A stretch of DNA of 11,091 bases from Gyrodactylus bullatarudis. Its lineage: Eukaryota > Platyhelminthes > Monogenea > Gyrodactylidea > Gyrodactylidae. The DNA lies in assembly GCA_012064415.1 (NCBI GenBank), contig SSNU01002949.1:1-11091 (forward strand). The letters run 5' to 3'. This document shows, one piece after another, positions 7,256-11,091 of the stretch (position 1 is its first letter; each line of letters starts with the position of its first letter). The notes under the pieces were generated by a model that was given only the letters and a program-made list of their open reading frames with translations, had not been told where the DNA came from and did not search any database. The position numbers and the translations under genes were made by a program.

Positions 7256-7384
7256 GTTAACTACGAAATGAATAGCCTAAAAGAAGCCAATGAAGAGGCA
7301 TGTAATTTCTTGATGAACATACCTTTTAAGAATTGGGTCATTTTTCATTTTCCTGTGTGTCGATTTGGGCATCAACATGACTAA
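7256..7384 (+). pseudogene. Possible MULE transposase core fragment
   Basis: TTCTTTCAG (7247-7255) resembles a splice acceptor and is followed by 42 open codons: VNYEMNSLKEANEEACNFL, then MNIPFKNWVIFHFPVCRFGH, then QHD and TAA. The pattern A-x(n)-FL-x-IP-x(3)-W-x(n)-R-x-GH resembles the region of MULE transposases before the (T)SN-x(2)-ES-x-N block. That block normally precedes the SWIM finger, yet here it lies about 700 bp after the SWIM fragment, in agreement with a rearranged or nested element. The match is by eye and weak; it may be a chance open stretch. Confidence 0.35.
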
Positions 7385-7665
7385 TCGTGATCCTAAAAAT
7401 CAACTTTTGATCACTCTCTCACTTATAAATCATTAAAAGTTATCAACTCAAAGTTCAAAAGAACGGGAATTCGGCGCCATCGCTAGATTTGAAATATGCC
7501 ATGACTTTCTTAAAATTTGATTTTTTTCAAATTTTTTTTCTTCAGATCCTGAAAGTGGAACCTACGATCTAGATTCCAAAAAATCTTGATCAAATTCGAT
7601 TTCTTGATGAAAAAATTCATAATTTTGTAAAAAGCATAAATTCCCATCTTCATATTAACAAGCTT
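7385..7665. other. Central part of the foldback element, no gene seen
   Basis: AT-rich interior with a GC-richer spot (near 7465-7485). No open frame longer than about 40 codons resembles a transposase. Confidence 0.4.
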
Positions 7666-7729
7666 TAGTATGGTTTTCAAAAATAGTATATTTATAAATA
7701 TAAAAATCTCATAGTTTCTCTTTGGATCC
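7666..7729. repeat. 64-bp direct repeat, second copy, forms a hairpin with the right arm
   Basis: Same orientation as 7119-7182 (63 of 64 bases). Its first ~52 bases are also the reverse complement of the start of the right arm (7776-7827), so they can form an internal hairpin with a loop of about 58 bases. Confidence 0.75.
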
Positions 7730-7775
7730 TTGTTTACGATGTTTGGGGAAAGGTCTTCCTCTTTTGAGAACTATG

Positions 7776-8216
7776 AAACTATGAGATTTTTATGTTTATA
7801 AATATACTATTTTTGAAAACCATACTAGATTTGAACTATAAAAGATTTTTTTGACTAAATTCTAAATACTAAAACTAAATGTGAACAAATGTAGACTAGT
7901 TCTGAACAAAATAAATTATAAATAGACTAAATGTGAAAATTAAATACACGCAGGTATGGAAAAGTTCAGACTAAATCTGATTAAATGAATGGTTCTATAG
8001 ACTAAATCTGATTAAACGCATGTACTATGGACTAATTTTGCAAATACCTCTTCTGAAAATATATATTGGTATATTATACTGTTTTTGAAATAATTTTAAT
8101 TATTGATACTGTAATGGAAAATAATAAAAAATGATGCTACTGTGGAAAATAATACCGGTCTATTATACTATTCGTGAAAATAATTAAAAAATTGATACTA
8201 ACATGGTGAATAACCC
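7776..8216 (-). repeat. Right inverted arm of the foldback element
   Basis: Reverse complement of 5883-6018 plus 6896-7170. Its outer part is 28 bp longer than the left counterpart because of one extra subrepeat-like insert (about 8108-8135). Otherwise it matches without indels and with very few substitutions. It ends in GGTGAATAACCC at 8216. Confidence 0.88.
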
Positions 8217-8225
8217 TTTTAATTA
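8217..8225. repeat. Right target-site duplication of the foldback element
   Basis: TTTTAATTA directly after the ...AATAACCC terminus, identical to 5874-5882. Confidence 0.85.
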
Positions 8226-8259
8226 TCATGAATGATTTGTAAACAATTATTAGCAGAAT

Positions 8260-9520
8260 TTATACACAAGAATTTTTTACAATGTGTAATGCACAGAAAT
8301 CATAGCTATTTTTCTTGCATACAATACATATTCTTCTATCTTTATCAAGTTCAACTTCGAAAGGAAAATGGTTCATATCAGGTTCCATACTTCCTTTTGA
8401 AAGATTGAGAATTTCTTCAGCTTTTTCTTTGTAAGATTTACGTGGAGGTCTTAAATTATTCTCAGGATCTATTTCCAATCTTCTTTTCCTAGATTCAAGT
8501 TTGGCATCGTCCACTGATTCATTTGACAATTTGAGCTGAAATGCCAGAAGATCCATGGGTTTATGTTGGTTACTATTTCTTTTATAGACAAGCCAGGAAT
8601 TTATGACTGCAGAATTTAAAATCCATTTGAAAATGATTGAATACCAATTTCTTGATCTATGGTCTAGCCTATACAAAACTTGATAGCTATCAAAAAGATC
8701 AACAGCTCCGATTCCATTGTTGTAATTTTGCACCATGAAAGGAACTTTGATATCTTCGACTTTTTTAGATTTTGAATTCCATTTTTTCTTAATGGCTATT
8801 GGTTCACTGGATGCAAATGTTGATGAAATGGTAACAGCTCGATTATCAAACCAGTGTAGAGGAAATAGTTTTTCTGAGGATGAATATAGAAGATCAAAGG
8901 AGCCTCAACCTTTTTGTTTTAGTTCTTTTTCAGTCAGCAATTCTTTTCCTAAAATTTTAAGACGATTTGATCTGACGGTCCCGGTGCTATGAATTCCTCT
9001 TGCTAACAAAGACTTCTGTAGAGGGATACTGGTAAAAAAATTATCAAAACATATAATATGATTCTTATGTTCAGGCAAATTTTGGCATACTTTTAATACA
9101 TTATCTCCTGATAACATACCACATGATATATCAAGATCTGGAGATTTTCTATCAATAATGAAAAAATCATGCATGAATCCATTATCTTTCATGCCCCATT
9201 TCGTTGGTTTACAAGGTAAATACTGCTTTAAACGTGATCGTCCCTTGAATGGAATCATTTGTTCATCAACAGATTGGGTTTAACGCTGATGAGTGTGTGA
9301 ATTACAATTTTTCTGAGAATTCTCGAATCTTATATAGTCTATCAGATAAATCAATCTGTCTATTATCAGAAAAATGAAGATTTTGTTGCCATTCATAAAA
9401 ACAGTTTCTTGAAATCAAATTAGAGATTGACACAACTCTTGTTTCATTTGACCAATACATACCTAATCTAGGTAATTTAACCCTTTTAAGACCCAGAAGA
9501 AATTTTTTCATAGGAAAATT
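8260..9520 (-). pseudogene. piggyBac-family transposase, decayed, N-terminus missing
   Basis: Read on the minus strand, the recognisable part starts right after a GTTAATTTCAG acceptor-like site (9521-9531). It shows, in order: MKKFLLGLKRVKLPRL-x-MYW and LHFSDN (N-terminal DDE_Tnp_1_7-type region); VDEQMIPFKGRSRLKQYLP with the first catalytic Asp (9265-9267); ICFDNFFTSIPL with the second (9043-9045); and YNNGIGAVDLFDSYQVLYR with the third (8698-8700). A short C-terminal Cys segment (CIVCKKN...C...NSCV) precedes TAA. It covers about 420 of the usual ~550-600 residues. Breaks: TAA 9299-9301, a frameshift near 9270-9290, and TGA 8905-8907 where Arg is expected (QK[R]GSFD; CGA-to-TGA). With only three lesions the copy is fairly young. 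The Cys-rich tail looks shortened. No piggyBac terminal repeats or TTAA duplications were identified. Confidence 0.92.
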
Positions 9521-9522
9521 CT

Positions 9523-10912
9523 GAAATTAACATGAGTTACTGAATAAGACATTGCAAATATGGTGCTGTTTTTTGTAGCATAGCTAGTTTAGAAGATATG
9601 AGATGTACCGCATATGGGACTGTGGAACTTCGTTAGTCATACCTACTTGTAAGCGACCAATAAAATGAGTGTGATGGATCATGACAATATATTTATTTTA
9701 ATATTTAATCATTCGGCTGGAATAATACAAGATTTGATGATGTAATTAAAAAATATAAAGATATGTTATTGAAAATATTTTGGTGAAATTATCATCTCTT
9801 CTTTTTTGGATTTATTAGATGGTAGAGTTGGTCCCTCCAGAAAAACAAAAAAAGTCCAATTCTCTTTCATACTAGATGGAATGCTTAAATTAAGAAAACT
9901 CAAGGAACCATGCTGAATCAATTCTGAACAAAATTATTCCTTTCAAGAACAAGATCTGAAGAAAAACAATTTAGCTAATTCGAATTTCTGTAATTTTGGA
10001 ACTGGATTTTAAAAGTATTTTGTTTAAACTGTGTCTTTTTGCAGATTTATTAATCATACGCAGTAGGGATAACTTTTTAAGAACAATTTTTCGAAAATTC
10101 CCAGATGCCTACATGAATAAAGATGCTTTAGTACTTAAGGAATCTAGGTCTGAAATTTCTCTTAGATAAAACCTTTTCTTAGGGTGATATCAATACAACA
10201 AAGTTAAAAAAACTAGAATTTTTTCACGAAAATAAATCCCATTACTTTAAAGTAGTGTGTACATTTTCTACAGCAATCGATGGTATTTTCGATCGACTCA
10301 TTCAACCTATTTACAACATCCCTAGGACTTTATCAGAACCTACTAGTGTTATACATCATTAGAACCGCCTTTAAATTTTCTATCGAATTAGTGCTAGGAA
10401 AAAATTTACTAATTTTCAAAAAATATCCCTAATACGCAGTAACAAAAGGGGTTAGAATCCAGTCTAAATATTACTGAATTTTTTTGTTAGAAAAGTTAAT
10501 TCAATATTAATATATAATTAACAAAAATATAGTAATCAGGGAAAGCATTATTAAAATAAAGGTTTTCTGCATCTTGGGCATCTTGTAAATATAAATGAAT
10601 GAATTAGATATAATCTGGTTGGATGTGAAACACTTGTAATAAAGATAAATAGGCCATTAAAGAATTTTCAATAAACATTCTGGAGTAAGTGGAGATTAGA
10701 ATATAAAAGACTCTTAGTATAGTCAAGTTTAGATCGGATATGTGACATAACGGATTTAATGTAACATAAAATTGAATTTTTTTATTAACCAGCAAGATTA
10801 TTGGTAATCAGTTAATAAAGTTACACCATAAAATTAAAAATTTTATTCAATCCTTAAGAGAAATCTTTGCATTAACTTAAAAGCATTAGTGTATTATCAA
10901 GTATTATTTAAT
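9523..10912. other. About 1.4 kb of AT-rich sequence without a recognisable gene
   Basis: The first ~135 bp should be 5' flank or intron of the piggyBac element and includes CTACTTGTAAGCGAC at 9643-9657. Beyond that only short open stretches occur. A 63-codon minus-strand stretch at 10604-10795 starts with TTG, resembles nothing and is Leu/Ile-rich as expected by chance. No tRNA or transposon terminus was found before 10913. Confidence 0.55.
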
Positions 10913-11091
10913 GGGATAATTACAAAAACAAATGGACCATTTTCATATTTTATAAAAACAAATGGATAGACCATTGCCTATTTTCATAAACAAATGTATG
11001 TTTCACATTTACCCCAAAAACAAATGGACACACCTTTGTATATTTCATGAACAAATGGACACATCGTTGTGTATTTCATTAACAAATGGAA
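10913..11091 (+). repeat. CAAATGGA tandem array, ~31-bp period, runs off the window
   Basis: CAAATGGA (one copy CAAATGTA) starts at 10929, 10959, 10991, 11021, 11052 and 11083, with spacings 30, 32, 30, 31 and 31. Units are joined by AT-rich spacers that often end TTTCAT. The array is preceded by GGGATAATTAC at 10913, which resembles the GGGTTATTCAC terminus of the foldback element. It is probably the left end of a second element of the same design, with different unit sequence; the right end is outside the window. Alternatively it is a satellite. Confidence 0.65.

Larger units (their letters stand above)
5883..8216. mobile_element. MULE-type foldback transposon with subrepeat arms (2,334 bp)
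   Basis: The termini are inverted: GGGTTATTCACCATG at the left and its complement at the right, with the first ~85 bases identical. Perfect 9-bp duplications TTTTAATTA flank both ends. The arms are long. Left arm segment A (5883-6018) pairs with 8053-8216, and segment C (6896-7170) pairs with 7776-8050 with one mismatch in 275. On the right the two segments are joined (two bases between them); on the left they are separated by an 877-bp insert (6019-6895). The arms are arrays of degenerate units around a TTAGTAT/TTAGTCT core. The interior holds pieces of MULE-like transposase (6478-6782 and 7256-7384). Nine-base duplications, long TIRs and a SWIM-like motif together point to the Mutator superfamily (insect MULE/Phantom-like or Drosophila FB-like design). 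It is non-autonomous as it stands. Arm similarity implies recent activity, gene conversion or both. Confidence 0.88.

Noticed and set aside
5883..8216. Interpretation as piggyBac terminal repeats, because TTAA lies near both ends
   Set aside because: The exact duplicated flank is the 9-mer TTTTAATTA, the termini begin GGG rather than CCC, and the interior looks MULE-like.
8735..8992. 85-codon plus-strand open frame
   Set aside because: Antisense of the piggyBac transposase.
10604..10795. 63-codon minus-strand open frame
   Set aside because: Starts with TTG, hydrophobic by base composition only, no supporting signals.
10913..11091. CRISPR-like array
   Set aside because: The conserved unit is only about 8 bp, the spacers are AT-rich and related to one another, and the window is eukaryotic.

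Overview
The window reads as AT-rich nuclear DNA from an animal, most likely an arthropod and quite possibly an insect. The reasons are: relics of three eukaryotic DNA-transposon superfamilies (mariner, piggyBac, Mutator-like/MULE), short introns with GTAAGY donors and T-rich AG acceptors, TATA boxes followed by AATAAA signals, and no bacterial-style gene packing. The species cannot be named from the sequence.

Layout. 1-465: 3' half of a decayed mariner transposase. 466-1270: non-coding, with a 211-bp palindromic MITE-like element (616-826) and four diverged copies of a ~40-bp repeat. 1274-2244: two tiny, multi-exon, tail-to-tail genes that I assembled by eye. Each has a TATA box, a signal-peptide first exon and a phase-1 intron directly after the signal peptide. 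The plus-strand gene (1311-1608) encodes about 63 aa. The minus-strand gene (1684-2201) encodes about 72 aa, and its exons 2 and 4 carry the same EFDLKDAL peptide. 2245-3763: mostly empty, with one possible orphan exon at 2512-2598. 3764-4472: a near-perfect inverted duplication (two 281-bp arms, 4 mismatches, 147-bp loop). 4771-5575: a second, different mariner relic.

5883-8216 is the most striking object: a 2,334-bp foldback transposon flanked by a perfect 9-bp target duplication. Its long inverted arms are built from degenerate subrepeats, many spaced about 31 bp apart (three DNA turns). It contains a second, perfect 140-bp inverted repeat and fragments of a MULE-type transposase, including a SWIM-like zinc finger. 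It lies just downstream of a decayed piggyBac transposase on the minus strand (8260-9520), which still shows all three catalytic Asp regions. 9523-10912 holds nothing I can name. From 10913 to the right edge, a new array of CAAATGGA units with 30-32-bp spacing begins, after a GGG-starting sequence that resembles the terminus of the foldback element.

The transposon genes are all broken and probably inactive. The only candidates for working host genes are the two small secreted-peptide genes. Their function is unknown; they share signal peptide, intron phase and promoter layout, which suggests a common gene type, and exon duplication appears to have shaped one of them.
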